DNA from: Clostridia bacterium
GTDB taxonomy: Bacteria > Bacillota > Clostridia > Saccharofermentanales > UBA5734
DNA length: 15,112 bases
NCBI GenBank assembly: GCA_018056585.1
Contig: JAGPFK010000005.1
Span: 1-15,112, forward strand
Direction: 5' to 3'
The translations under genes and the position numbers were made by a program. Each line of letters begins with the position of its first letter. Positions within the stretch are counted from its first letter, which is position 1. Below, piece by piece: positions 1-7,366 of this stretch. Below the pieces are notes generated by a model. That model made no database searches. It was not told the origin of the DNA and saw only the letters and a program-made list of their open reading frames with translations.

Positions 1-818
1 CCAATATCCCCATCATCTTTCAGAAAGGCGACGATTGGTTTTCCTCGTTGGGAACAGATAAAAGCAAAGGAACCAAGGTTTTTGCACTGGGCGGGAAAGT
101 CAACAATGTTGGCCTGGTAGAAATACCAATGGGCACAACGGTGCGTGAAGTGGTTTTTGACATCGGCGGCGGGATACCCAATGGAAAGAACTTTAAAGCG
201 GTTCAGACAGGCGGCCCGTCCGGTGGCTGTATTCCCGCTTCATTACTGGATACACCAATCGATTATGACAATTTGGTTTCAGTGGGCTCGATGATGGGAT
301 CCGGCGGGATGATTGTGATGGATGAAGACACGTGTATGGTCGACATTGCTAAATTCTTCCTCAACTTCACCGTTGATGAATCCTGCGGCAAATGCGCGCC
401 TTGTCGCATTGGAACACGCCGGATGCTGGAAATATTAGAGAAAATCACCGATGGCAACGGAACATTGGAAGACATCGACGCACTCGAAAGTCTTGCTGTG
501 GCCATCAAGGAAGGGTCTCTCTGTGCGCTCGGACAGACAGCGCCCAATCCGATTTTATCTACCTTGCATCATTTCCACGATGAATATGTTGAGCACGTGA
601 CTGAGAAAAAATGTCGCTGCAGCGTCTGTAAAGGCTTGACGCAATACTTCATTAATAAAGATTTGTGCAAAATGTGCGGCCTTTGCGCCAAGCGCTGCCC
701 TGTCGGCTGCATCAGTGGTGTGTTAGGAAAAGAGCCTTATGTGATCGATACAACCAAATGCATCAAGTGCGGTGCCTGTATGCAGGCCTGCAAGTTCAAG
801 GCTGTCATCAAGCGCTGA
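1..818 (+). CDS. hydB: NAD-linked [FeFe]-hydrogenase flavin/Fe-S subunit (HydB/NuoF-like), 5'-truncated by window edge
   Basis: This is the C-terminal 271 residues of a NuoF-like subunit. The reading frame is open from base 3, so the gene begins upstream, and the TTG at 48 is internal (the residues before it, NIPIIFQKGDDWFSS, continue the family sequence). In this family the subunit carries FMN, binds NAD(H) and passes electrons to the partner hydrogenase. The FMN/NADH-binding core lies mostly outside the window. Visible here are the NuoF-type [4Fe-4S] site (ESCGKCAPCRIGT, bases 378-416, with the fourth Cys in SLCALGQ near 522) and a C-terminal two-cluster ferredoxin domain (CKMCGLCAKRCP from 666, CIKCGACMQACK from about 760). 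That extra ferredoxin tail is typical of soluble HydB proteins and not of complex I NuoF. It lies 27 bases before hydA, so the two are very likely co-transcribed. Electron bifurcation with ferredoxin is plausible from the family but not shown by sequence. Confidence 0.93.
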   Translation, partial: NIPIIFQKGDDWFSSLGTDKSKGTKVFALGGKVNNVGLVEIPMGTTVREVVFDIGGGIPNGKNFKAVQTGGPSGGCIPASLLDTPIDYDNLVSVGSMMGSGGMIVMDEDTCMVDIAKFFLNFTVDESCGKCAPCRIGTRRMLEILEKITDGNGTLEDIDALESLAVAIKEGSLCALGQTAPNPILSTLHHFHDEYVEHVTEKKCRCSVCKGLTQYFINKDLCKMCGLCAKRCPVGCISGVLGKEPYVIDTTKCIKCGACMQACKFKAVIKR

Positions 819-845
819 TGCTGCGGAAAGGAGCAAAAAAGAACC

Positions 846-2618
846 ATGAATAAGGTGAATGTAACCATCGATGGGAAAAACATCAGTGTGCCGTCGAATA
901 ATACGATTCTTGAGGCAGCACGGGCAGCTGGTATTAAGATACCGACGCTTTGCTACCTGAAGGGGATAAATGAAGTGGGCGCCTGCCGCGTGTGCGTCGT
1001 TGAAGTCGTTGGAGGCCGTAGCCTGTCTGCCGCTTGCGTGACACCCGTTTCAGAAGGCATGATTGTGAAAACAAACACGCCGCGGGTCCGCGCGACGCGA
1101 AAATCAACAGTGGAAATGATTCTGTCTGATCACAATCGTGAATGCCTTTCCTGTATCCGAAACGGCCATTGCGAGCTTCAGGATCTGAGCGAACTGCTCG
1201 GCATACGTGATGTCCCTTTTAAAGGTGTGCTCAGCCCGAGCCGTTACGATGATAAGTCTGCATCTATCGTCCGCGACTCAAGTAAATGTATTCTTTGCGG
1301 GCGCTGCGTTGCTGCCTGTGACAATCAGGATATTCATGTATTGTCATTTATTAACCGTGGATTTAACACAGCTGTTGGTCCTGCCTACGACATCAGCATG
1401 GCCGATGCGCCTTGTGTTTACTGCGGTCAATGCATCATTTCCTGTCCGGTCGGTGCTTTGCATGAAAAAGAAGATATCGAGTTGGTCTGGGAAGCGCTCC
1501 TGGATCCCAAAAAGCATGTGGTGGTTCAGGCTGCTCCGGCAGTCCGGGCGGCATTGGGAGAAGAATTCGGCTTGCCCATCGGCACGCGCGTCACAGGCAA
1601 AATGTTTGCTGCATTACGGCGTCTGGGTTTTGATAAAGTCTTCGATACCAATTTTGGCGCCGACCTGACCATCATGGAGGAAGGCACAGAACTTCTGAAC
1701 CGCCTTCAGAAGGGCGGGGTGCTGCCGATGATTACGTCATGCTCGCCAGGCTGGATCCGATTCGCTGAGTTTTATTATCCGGATTTTCTGGATAACCTTT
1801 CCACGTGCAAGTCTCCGCATCAAATGGAAGGCGCTATTATCAAATCTTACTATGCCGAGAGAAAAGGCATTGATCCCAAAGATATTTTTGTTGTCTCCGT
1901 GATGCCCTGTACTTCAAAGAAAACAGAAGCGACACGCGAGGAAATGATGAATCCGACACTCGGCGTCCGCGATGTGGATGCGGTCCTGACAACACGTGAA
2001 ATCGCTCGCATGATCAGGCAGGCCGGCATCGACTTTAACCATTTGCCGGATGAAGGACCCGATCAGGACCTGATCGGTGAATATACCGGTGCCGCCGTTA
2101 TTTTTGGCGCAACGGGCGGTGTGATGGAGGCGGCTTTGAGGACAGTGGCCGATCTTCTTGAGCAAAAAGATCTGCCTGACATCGAGTATAAGGCGGTACG
2201 AGGTGTGGATGCGCCTGTCAAAGAAGCGGAACTTGAAATCGGCGGGTATCAGCTGCGCATAGCGGTTGCTCACAGCACAGCCGCCGCCCGCAAACTGCTC
2301 GATGCCATACGGAGCGGAGAAGCTCCACAATATCATTTTATTGAAATCATGGGTTGCTCTGGCGGCTGTGTTTGCGGAGGCGGCCAACCTCAGGTTCATG
2401 CGCAGGATTTGATGGATATCGATCTGCGTGCGTTACGTGCGAAAGTTCTTTATGAAGAAGATCAATTGCTGCCCAAGCGCAAATCGCATCAAAACGCTGA
2501 CATTGAAACCTTATACAGAGAATATTTAGGCAAACCCAACAGTGAACTGGCTCACCAGCTGTTGCATACCCATTATCACCCAAGAGAGATCTATCCGGAC
2601 GACGTTTTAAAAAAATAA
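846..2618 (+). CDS. hydA: [FeFe]-hydrogenase catalytic subunit HydA
   Basis: This 590-residue cytoplasmic enzyme interconverts protons and H2 and works with the HydB-type partner encoded just upstream. Domains in order: plant-type [2Fe-2S] (Cys36, 47, 50, 64), His-Cys [4Fe-4S] (His96, Cys100, 103, 109), two [4Fe-4S] ferredoxin motifs (Cys148-158 and Cys190-200), then the H-cluster domain from about 225. H-cluster motifs are TSCSPGW (297-303), MPCTSKKTE (353-361) and IMGCSGGCVCGGGQP (501-515). Residue numbering happens to match Clostridium pasteurianum CpI closely: the proton-path residues Cys299, Glu279, Glu282 and Ser319 are all present, as are Cys355 and the L3 cysteines (504, 508). Ser300 replaces the cysteine that in CpI ligates the [4Fe-4S] part of the H-cluster, and Cys510 is an extra cysteine in L3. 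The start is ATG 846, preceded by AAAGGAG at 827-833. No hairpin terminator is evident after the stop. Confidence 0.96.
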   Translation: MNKVNVTIDGKNISVPSNNTILEAARAAGIKIPTLCYLKGINEVGACRVCVVEVVGGRSLSAACVTPVSEGMIVKTNTPRVRATRKSTVEMILSDHNRECLSCIRNGHCELQDLSELLGIRDVPFKGVLSPSRYDDKSASIVRDSSKCILCGRCVAACDNQDIHVLSFINRGFNTAVGPAYDISMADAPCVYCGQCIISCPVGALHEKEDIELVWEALLDPKKHVVVQAAPAVRAALGEEFGLPIGTRVTGKMFAALRRLGFDKVFDTNFGADLTIMEEGTELLNRLQKGGVLPMITSCSPGWIRFAEFYYPDFLDNLSTCKSPHQMEGAIIKSYYAERKGIDPKDIFVVSVMPCTSKKTEATREEMMNPTLGVRDVDAVLTTREIARMIRQAGIDFNHLPDEGPDQDLIGEYTGAAVIFGATGGVMEAALRTVADLLEQKDLPDIEYKAVRGVDAPVKEAELEIGGYQLRIAVAHSTAAARKLLDAIRSGEAPQYHFIEIMGCSGGCVCGGGQPQVHAQDLMDIDLRALRAKVLYEEDQLLPKRKSHQNADIETLYREYLGKPNSELAHQLLHTHYHPREIYPDDVLKK

Positions 2619-2644
2619 CAGCCGCGCCAGGCCGAAGGTGTTTA

Positions 2645-2673
2645 TTGACAGCAGACCCATTCATTAGTTAATA
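2645..2673 (+). promoter_or_regulatory. Sigma-A-type promoter for rny
   Basis: A perfect -35 box TTGACA (2645-2650) is followed by 17 bases and then TTAATA (2668-2673). An 18-base spacer gives TAATAT (2669-2674). Transcription would start near 2680, leaving a leader of about 65 bases before the likely rny start. The promoter lies in the 112-base gap after hydA, so rny can be transcribed independently of the hydrogenase genes. The rest of the gap shows no other clear element. The call rests on consensus match only. Confidence 0.7.
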
Positions 2674-2732
2674 TATAGGCTATGCTTCTATTTTAGATAC
2701 AGGATTGATCTGAATCTTGACAAATAAATATT

Positions 2733-2741
2733 GGAGGTGAT
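2733..2741 (+). promoter_or_regulatory. Shine-Dalgarno sequence of rny that decides the start codon
   Basis: GGAGGTGAT is a nine-base match to the 16S rRNA anti-Shine-Dalgarno complement. It overlaps the in-frame TTG (2731) and GTG (2737), so neither can be started from it. Eight bases after GGAGG lies an in-frame ATT (2746), which is ideal spacing. No alternative Shine-Dalgarno sequence is visible before TTG 2731 or GTG 2737. Confidence 0.75.
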
Positions 2742-2745
2742 TGCC

Positions 2746-4308
2746 ATTAACTGGCTATATTTTATAATTGGCCTGGCTGTGGGACTCGTAGCCGCATGGG
2801 GCGGGACGGTTGCTTATTATCAATTCGGTTTCAGCAAGAAGACCAAATCCATGCAGGCAGCGGCCGAGCAGGCGGAAGCAGAAGCCGATAAACTAATTGG
2901 TGAGGCCCAGAAGACAGGCGAAAACAGAAAAAGAGAACTCCTCCTGCAGGCCAAGGAGGAAATACACAAAGCAAGGCTCGAACTTGAAAAAGATGTTCGT
3001 GAAAAACGCGCCGAACTGCAGCGGGAACGAAACCGCATCGAGCAGAAGGAAGAAGCCCTGGATCGTAAAATGGAAATCCTTGAGCAAAAAGAAGAAGCTC
3101 TTGAAGCCCGTGTCAGCGATGTTTTGGCTTCTGAAGAAAGAGCCAGGGAACTGGAGCGGCAGAAAGTCTATGAATTGGAACGGATCTCCAGTATGACCGT
3201 TGAAGATGCAAAAAATCTGGTTTTGGAAGAGGCGCGGAATACCTATCGTCATGATATGGCTGTGATGCTAAAACAGATGGAAGAGGCAGCCAGAGAAGAA
3301 GCAGATCGAAAAGCAAAAGAAATTATTGTAAACTCCATTCAAAGATACGCTTCTGATTATGTGTCAGAGGTGACTGTTTCGGTTGTTCCACTGCCCAATG
3401 ACGAAATGAAAGGACGAATCATCGGTCGCGAGGGCCGAAATATCCGTGCGATTGAGACGCTGACGGGTGTTGATCTGATTATTGACGACACGCCGGAGGC
3501 CGTTATTTTATCCAGCTTTGATCCTGTGCGACGCGAAGTGGCGCGTATCGCAATCGAAAAACTGATTCTTGACGGCCGGATCCACCCGGCGCGAATTGAA
3601 GAAATGGTTGAGAAAGCCCAAAAAGAAGTCGACAACGCGATCAAGCAAGAAGGCGAACGTGTCGTTTTTGACACCGGCATGATGGGGATGCATCCAGAAC
3701 TGATCAAGATGCTTGGTCGCTTGAAATACCGTACCAGCTATGGACAAAATGCCTTGCAGCATTCCATTGAAGTCTGCTGGCTTTCAGGTATGATGGCAGC
3801 TGAATTAGGCCTTGATGTGATGATGGCAAAAAGGGCTGGTTTACTCCATGATATCGGTAAAGCAGCTGATTTTGAAATGGAAGGCTCTCATGTTTCGCTG
3901 GGCGTGGAAATGGCCAGCAAGTACAAAGAAACACCCGAAGTGATTGATGCCATCAGGTCACATCACGGTGATGCTGAACCACAGTACATCACTTCTGTCC
4001 TGGTTGCTGCAGCCGATGCCATATCGGCGGCCAGGCCAGGTGCACGGCGTGAAAATCTGGAAACCTATATCAAAAGGATCCAAAAACTGGAAGAAATTGC
4101 CAATTCATTTCAAGGGGTCGAAAAATCATACGCTATTCAGGCAGGCCGTGAAATTCGCATCATTGTCAGCCCGGAAAAAGTGCATGATGAGGATATGATA
4201 CTCAAAGCGCGGGAAATCTGTCAAAAAATTGAAGAAGAACTCGAATATCCTGGCCAGATAAAAGTTCATATTATCCGGGAAAACCGGGTGATTGATTACG
4301 CAAAATAG
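2746..4308 (+). CDS. rny: Ribonuclease Y, probable AUU start
   Basis: RNase Y is the membrane-anchored endoribonuclease that initiates mRNA decay in many Gram-positive bacteria. The 520-residue product (numbered from 2746) has an N-terminal membrane helix (about 2-22), a long highly charged coiled coil rich in Glu, Lys and Arg (about 30-200), a KH RNA-binding domain with the GREG loop at 227-230, and an HD metal-dependent hydrolase domain with His339 and the HDIGKA motif (His368-Asp369). Length and domain order are standard for the family. A conventional caller would pick TTG 2731, which adds MEVIA. I prefer ATT 2746 because the Shine-Dalgarno sequence covers the TTG and GTG codons. GTG 2779 would destroy the membrane anchor. 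It has its own promoter upstream and a terminator downstream, and ymdB follows, a pairing also seen in B. subtilis. Identity is near certain; the exact start is inference. Confidence 0.96.
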   Translation: MNWLYFIIGLAVGLVAAWGGTVAYYQFGFSKKTKSMQAAAEQAEAEADKLIGEAQKTGENRKRELLLQAKEEIHKARLELEKDVREKRAELQRERNRIEQKEEALDRKMEILEQKEEALEARVSDVLASEERARELERQKVYELERISSMTVEDAKNLVLEEARNTYRHDMAVMLKQMEEAAREEADRKAKEIIVNSIQRYASDYVSEVTVSVVPLPNDEMKGRIIGREGRNIRAIETLTGVDLIIDDTPEAVILSSFDPVRREVARIAIEKLILDGRIHPARIEEMVEKAQKEVDNAIKQEGERVVFDTGMMGMHPELIKMLGRLKYRTSYGQNALQHSIEVCWLSGMMAAELGLDVMMAKRAGLLHDIGKAADFEMEGSHVSLGVEMASKYKETPEVIDAIRSHHGDAEPQYITSVLVAAADAISAARPGARRENLETYIKRIQKLEEIANSFQGVEKSYAIQAGREIRIIVSPEKVHDEDMILKAREICQKIEEELEYPGQIKVHIIRENRVIDYAK

Positions 4309-4343
4309 GCAGCACCTGTTATCTTGAAAAGCATTTATAAAAA

Positions 4344-4384
4344 GCGGTCAGATCCGGTTTGGTCTGGCCGCATTTTTTATTTTA
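4344..4384 (+). terminator. Intrinsic terminator after rny
   Basis: An 11-base-pair stem (4344-4354 with 4361-4371, including two G-T wobble pairs) with a six-base loop is followed directly by a T-rich run (4372-4384). It starts 35 bases after the rny stop. A-rich sequence before the stem could give weak function on the other strand, but no minus-strand gene is present to use it. It would end or reduce rny transcripts before ymdB. Confidence 0.8.
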
Positions 4385-4403
4385 AACAGCGGCTGTATAT
4401 GAT
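4375..4403 (+). promoter_or_regulatory. Weak candidate promoter for the ymdB-recO gene run
   Basis: TATGAT (4398-4403) is one mismatch from the -10 consensus. The best upstream boxes at 16-18 base spacing (TTTATT or TTTTAT around 4375-4381) are poor -35 matches and overlap the terminator T-run. It is the only plausible promoter between the terminator and ymdB. Readthrough from rny is the alternative. Confidence 0.3.
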
Positions 4404-4425
4404 AAAATAATAGAATCAAACCATA

Positions 4426-4432
4426 GGAGGAG
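4426..4432 (+). promoter_or_regulatory. Shine-Dalgarno sequence of ymdB selecting a TTG start
   Basis: GGAGGAG ends five bases before TTG 4438, which begins the family-typical N-terminus RILFIGDLVG. An ATG at 4434 in another frame is only one base from the Shine-Dalgarno sequence and opens a frame of about 20 codons, so TTG is the better start. Confidence 0.7.
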
Positions 4433-4437
4433 AATGT

Positions 4438-5226
4438 TTGCGCATCTTGTTTATCGGCGATCTGGTCGGTTCTGGAGGCAGAAACCTGCTTAAGACCTTA
4501 TTGCCGGACCTAAAAAAGCAGTATCAAATTGATTTATGCCTGGCCAACGTTGAAAATGCAGCTGCCGGCATGGGAATTACAGCCAGCATGGCTCATGACA
4601 TTTTATCGTTTGGCGTTGATGTTATGACTTTAGGCAATCACAGTTGGGCCCGGGCAGAACTGATTCAGTCCATCGATCAAATCGACCGGTTGATCCGTCC
4701 GGCCAACGGGCCGGCTGTATGGCCGGGGAGAGGCCATTTGGTGTTGAATTCCCCTGAAGGCCGGATTTTGATTTTGAATTTATTGGGACGTGTTTTTATG
4801 GATCCGGTGGATGATCCCTTTGTTACAGCCGACCGCATTCTGGATCATTGGAAACGACCGGATGAACCTGGTTTGGCGATTGTAGATTTTCATGCTGAGG
4901 CCACATCTGAAAAAGTCGCCATGGGTCTTTACCTGGATGGCCGCGTGGCGTTGGTGGCCGGGACCCACACCCATGTCCAAACGGCTGATGAGCGGATTTT
5001 AGAACAAGGAACAGCTTACATCACGGATGTTGGCATGACCGGCCCCGTAAACGGCGTCATTGGCATGGACAAAGAAGCCTCACTGCGTCGCTTTGTCGAT
5101 CACTTGCCCTCACGATATCAGGTGGCCAAAGGCCCGTCGGCGCTGTGTGCCATCATCGTTGAAGCAGACCCGGCTACGGGACTGGCTGAAGGGATACGGC
5201 GCATCAGGGTTGAGGAAAGATCATGA
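4438..5226 (+). CDS. ymdB: YmdB-family metallophosphoesterase
   Basis: This 262-residue cytoplasmic protein belongs to the YmdB/TIGR00282 calcineurin-like phosphoesterases. In B. subtilis YmdB hydrolyses 2',3'-cyclic nucleotides and influences RNase Y-related mRNA levels and the choice between motility and biofilm. Likely metal ligands are visible in order: Asp8 (FIGDLVG), Glu39-Asn40 (ENAAAGMGIT), Asn67-His68 (TLGNHSW), His152 (DFHAEATSEK), His177 and His179 (AGTHTHVQT), followed by the conserved ITDVGMTGP and GVIGMDKE segments. Length is typical. It starts at TTG behind a strong Shine-Dalgarno sequence. Its stop overlaps the start of the next gene by four bases (ATGA), implying translational coupling. 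Position after rny matches B. subtilis, but spoVS, the next gene there, is absent. Confidence 0.94.
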   Translation: MRILFIGDLVGSGGRNLLKTLLPDLKKQYQIDLCLANVENAAAGMGITASMAHDILSFGVDVMTLGNHSWARAELIQSIDQIDRLIRPANGPAVWPGRGHLVLNSPEGRILILNLLGRVFMDPVDDPFVTADRILDHWKRPDEPGLAIVDFHAEATSEKVAMGLYLDGRVALVAGTHTHVQTADERILEQGTAYITDVGMTGPVNGVIGMDKEASLRRFVDHLPSRYQVAKGPSALCAIIVEADPATGLAEGIRRIRVEERS

Positions 5227-6842
5227 GGTTTCGTTTGATGACAAGCAAACGCAAAAGGCCGGTTTTCTTGTTTGCCTTTTTCCTGATCGCATTTCTTTTG
5301 CCTTCCTGTACTTACGAACGAAAGCAAACGGTGCAAACAACGCAGGTGAGCCAAACAACACCAACGCCAACGCCAACGCTGACGGAACAGGTCGTCCGGG
5401 GGAAAAGCGGAGATTTGCGAATCGGGTGGCCGAATCGGGAGAATTTAAATCCCCTGCTGGAAACAACAGCCGCAGGCCGCGCCGTTTATGATCTGATATA
5501 CAGAGGGTTATTCCGGATCGACGCAGACGAACGGGTCAGGCCGGATCTGGCTTCTAACCTGATCGTATCTGATGGGGGGCGGCAGATCTTAATCGCTCTC
5601 CAGGAAGGGCTGACCTTTCACGATCAGAGTCCTTTGACCGCAGAAGATGTGGCCGCGGTTCTGCTCTATCTGATGGAACCTGATTGTTGCTCCATCTGGC
5701 GATATGGCCTTGAGTCTGTTTCAGAAGTGCGGGTTCTAGATGAACGGGTTCTCGAAATGACGCTGGATCAATCAGATCCATGGCTGCCCTATGCTTTGAC
5801 TTTTCCGATCATCCCGGAGGAACGGATCACATCGTCCGATTTTGAGCCCATCCCGGGCACAGGCGATTTTTTCATTGAGTCTTACGATCCAAACAACGGC
5901 TTGATTTTAAAAACCGCAGAAAGAGCGTCCGATGAAGCCCTTTCAACCCTTGTGGTGCGTGAATATGAAAGCCAGCGGAAGGCCATGCAGGCTTTTGAAC
6001 GAGATGAGCTTGACCTGGTTTTTTTGGACACGCAAATGTTGTATTATTATAAGGTCAGAAGCCATTTGCGCATGGATTTTTTCACAGGGAATGAGTTATT
6101 CTTTCTTTCCTGCAACACCAACGAGGATCGCCCCTTGTCAGATTCTGAGGCTTTGCTTGCTGTCAAGTACATTTTAAAGGATTTAAAGACAAAAGGAGAT
6201 GCCTTTCTTGGCTGGGCCGAACCCACGTCCCTGGGAATCTCATCATCCAGCTGGCTCTGTCAGGGAGAATCCGGGGCAGAGCCCGTTTACAAGGAACAAG
6301 CCGAACCTATAGAACGGGATAGGACGTTGACTTTCATTTTACCAGGCTGGGATCCCCGCCGCACGCAGCTGGCCGAAGCCATCAACGATGCTTTTGCTCA
6401 AAAGGGTGTTTCCCTCACCGTCAACAGTCTGGATCAGGAGCAATTCCAGCTTGCCCTGCAGGAAGGTCAATATGATCTGGCGTTCCTCAGCGCTCTGTTG
6501 CCTGACAAACCTGAACCTGGTTTTTTTATCCGGGAGCCGGCCCCTTCGGAGTTTTCAGAGCTCGATCAGATCCGGCCGGAGGGAGAGGGCCTTGAGGGGG
6601 CCAGACAATGGCGGGAACGCTGGCAACAATTGCTGCCAGCCGAGCGAATGAGTAAGGGAGAATCGAATGTCAACCCTGATTGGCTGCATGCTTTGACAGA
6701 AGCTGTGAACCGCTCTCCCTTCGAGTGCCTTTGCCTCCCTTACATGGGCCTGGTATACGGCCAGCGTGTCAGCGGCCAATGCCAGCCCAATCGTTATCAT
6801 CCCTATGAAAACATGAAGGAGCTTTGGGTATGGTCTGGATAA
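5223..6842 (+). CDS. Orphan oligopeptide-type ABC solute-binding lipoprotein (SBP_bac_5 family)
   Basis: This 539-residue protein looks like an extracytoplasmic solute-binding lipoprotein. It has a basic N-terminus, a hydrophobic segment (about 13-26) and a lipobox LPSC with Cys29 as the lipidation site. A Thr/Pro/Gln-rich linker follows (about 34-54, including PTPTPT encoded by three CCAACG copies at 5361-5378), then the binding domain. Family-like features are the opening RIGWPNRENLNPLL, RGLFRIDADERVRPDLASN, LTFHDQSPLTAEDV and PGTGDFFIESYDPNNG. No permease or ATPase gene is nearby, so it may use a transporter encoded elsewhere or act as a sensor or binding protein. Its ligand cannot be told from sequence. 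The start ATG overlaps the ymdB stop, and its end overlaps lspA, whose product would process its signal peptide. Family call is good; function is open. Confidence 0.85.
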   Translation: MRFRLMTSKRKRPVFLFAFFLIAFLLPSCTYERKQTVQTTQVSQTTPTPTPTLTEQVVRGKSGDLRIGWPNRENLNPLLETTAAGRAVYDLIYRGLFRIDADERVRPDLASNLIVSDGGRQILIALQEGLTFHDQSPLTAEDVAAVLLYLMEPDCCSIWRYGLESVSEVRVLDERVLEMTLDQSDPWLPYALTFPIIPEERITSSDFEPIPGTGDFFIESYDPNNGLILKTAERASDEALSTLVVREYESQRKAMQAFERDELDLVFLDTQMLYYYKVRSHLRMDFFTGNELFFLSCNTNEDRPLSDSEALLAVKYILKDLKTKGDAFLGWAEPTSLGISSSSWLCQGESGAEPVYKEQAEPIERDRTLTFILPGWDPRRTQLAEAINDAFAQKGVSLTVNSLDQEQFQLALQEGQYDLAFLSALLPDKPEPGFFIREPAPSEFSELDQIRPEGEGLEGARQWRERWQQLLPAERMSKGESNVNPDWLHALTEAVNRSPFECLCLPYMGLVYGQRVSGQCQPNRYHPYENMKELWVWSG

Positions 6843-7366
6843 TTTGTATTCTACTTTTAACAGCGGCGGATCAATTGATCAAAGCTGTGATCAACCACAA
6901 CCTGACACCGACAGATAAAATCACGGTCATCGATGGTTTTTTCTATCTCATTAATCGTAAAAACACGGGGGCCGCCTGGAGTTTTCTGGCGGAACCCACT
7001 TGGGGCATCTATTTTCTGACGGTTATTTCGATACTCATGACGATTGCGTTGATCATCGTCTTCTGGCGTTTCAGGCTGAGGTGGCTTCAAGTTTGTCTGA
7101 CCCCAATCATCGCCGGAAGCCTGGGCAATCTAATCGACCGGATTCGGCTGGGAGCCGTCACAGATTATCTTGATTTTCATTTTGGTTCCTACGTTTTTCC
7201 GACTTTTAACTTAGCGGATGCCATGATCGTTGTAGGAACCGGCTTACTGGTTGTGATGCTGCTGAAAAACCAAGACTCAATCAATGCCTTGTTTCCACCC
7301 AAGGAAGCTGAATCATCCTGTGACGTAAAGGAGGAAAGTCATGCGGCAGAGCATTCAGATCACTGA
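6830..7366 (+). CDS. lspA: Lipoprotein signal peptidase II
   Basis: LspA cleaves the signal peptide of prolipoproteins after lipid transfer to the lipobox cysteine, inside the cytoplasmic membrane. The 178-residue product has about four membrane helices and the family motifs: ADQLIK (Asp14), NTGAAWSFL, GNLIDRIRLGAVTDYLDF with catalytic Asp103, and FPTFNLADA with catalytic Asp130. A charged tail of about 25 residues follows the last helix. I chose ATG 6830 because AAGGAG at 6816-6821 is eight bases upstream; TTG 6824 is too close to it. The gene overlaps the preceding lipoprotein gene by 13 bases and the following gene by 26, so translation is probably coupled. The lspA-rluD pairing matches lspA-ylyB in B. 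subtilis. Confidence 0.96.
   Translation: MVWIICILLLTAADQLIKAVINHNLTPTDKITVIDGFFYLINRKNTGAAWSFLAEPTWGIYFLTVISILMTIALIIVFWRFRLRWLQVCLTPIIAGSLGNLIDRIRLGAVTDYLDFHFGSYVFPTFNLADAMIVVGTGLLVVMLLKNQDSINALFPPKEAESSCDVKEESHAAEHSDH

Noticed and set aside
1914..2399. Minus-strand open frame of 161 codons inside hydA
   Set aside because: It lies wholly opposite a strongly conserved hydrogenase domain, resembles no protein I know, and has no convincing ribosome site; it is a shadow of hydA codon composition.
2717..2722. Second TTGACA close to the rny start
   Set aside because: No -10-like sequence lies 16-18 bases downstream (that region is the Shine-Dalgarno and start codon), so it cannot drive rny.
4434..4436. 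ATG four bases before the ymdB TTG start
   Set aside because: It is in another frame, too close to the Shine-Dalgarno, and opens only about 20 codons.
5361..5378. Three CCAACG copies as a possible phase-variable repeat
   Set aside because: The unit is six bases, so length changes keep the frame; it simply encodes the Thr-Pro linker of the lipoprotein.
5060..5491. 143-codon plus-strand frame across the ymdB/lipoprotein junction
   Set aside because: It overlaps two well-supported genes in another frame and has low-complexity, family-free sequence.
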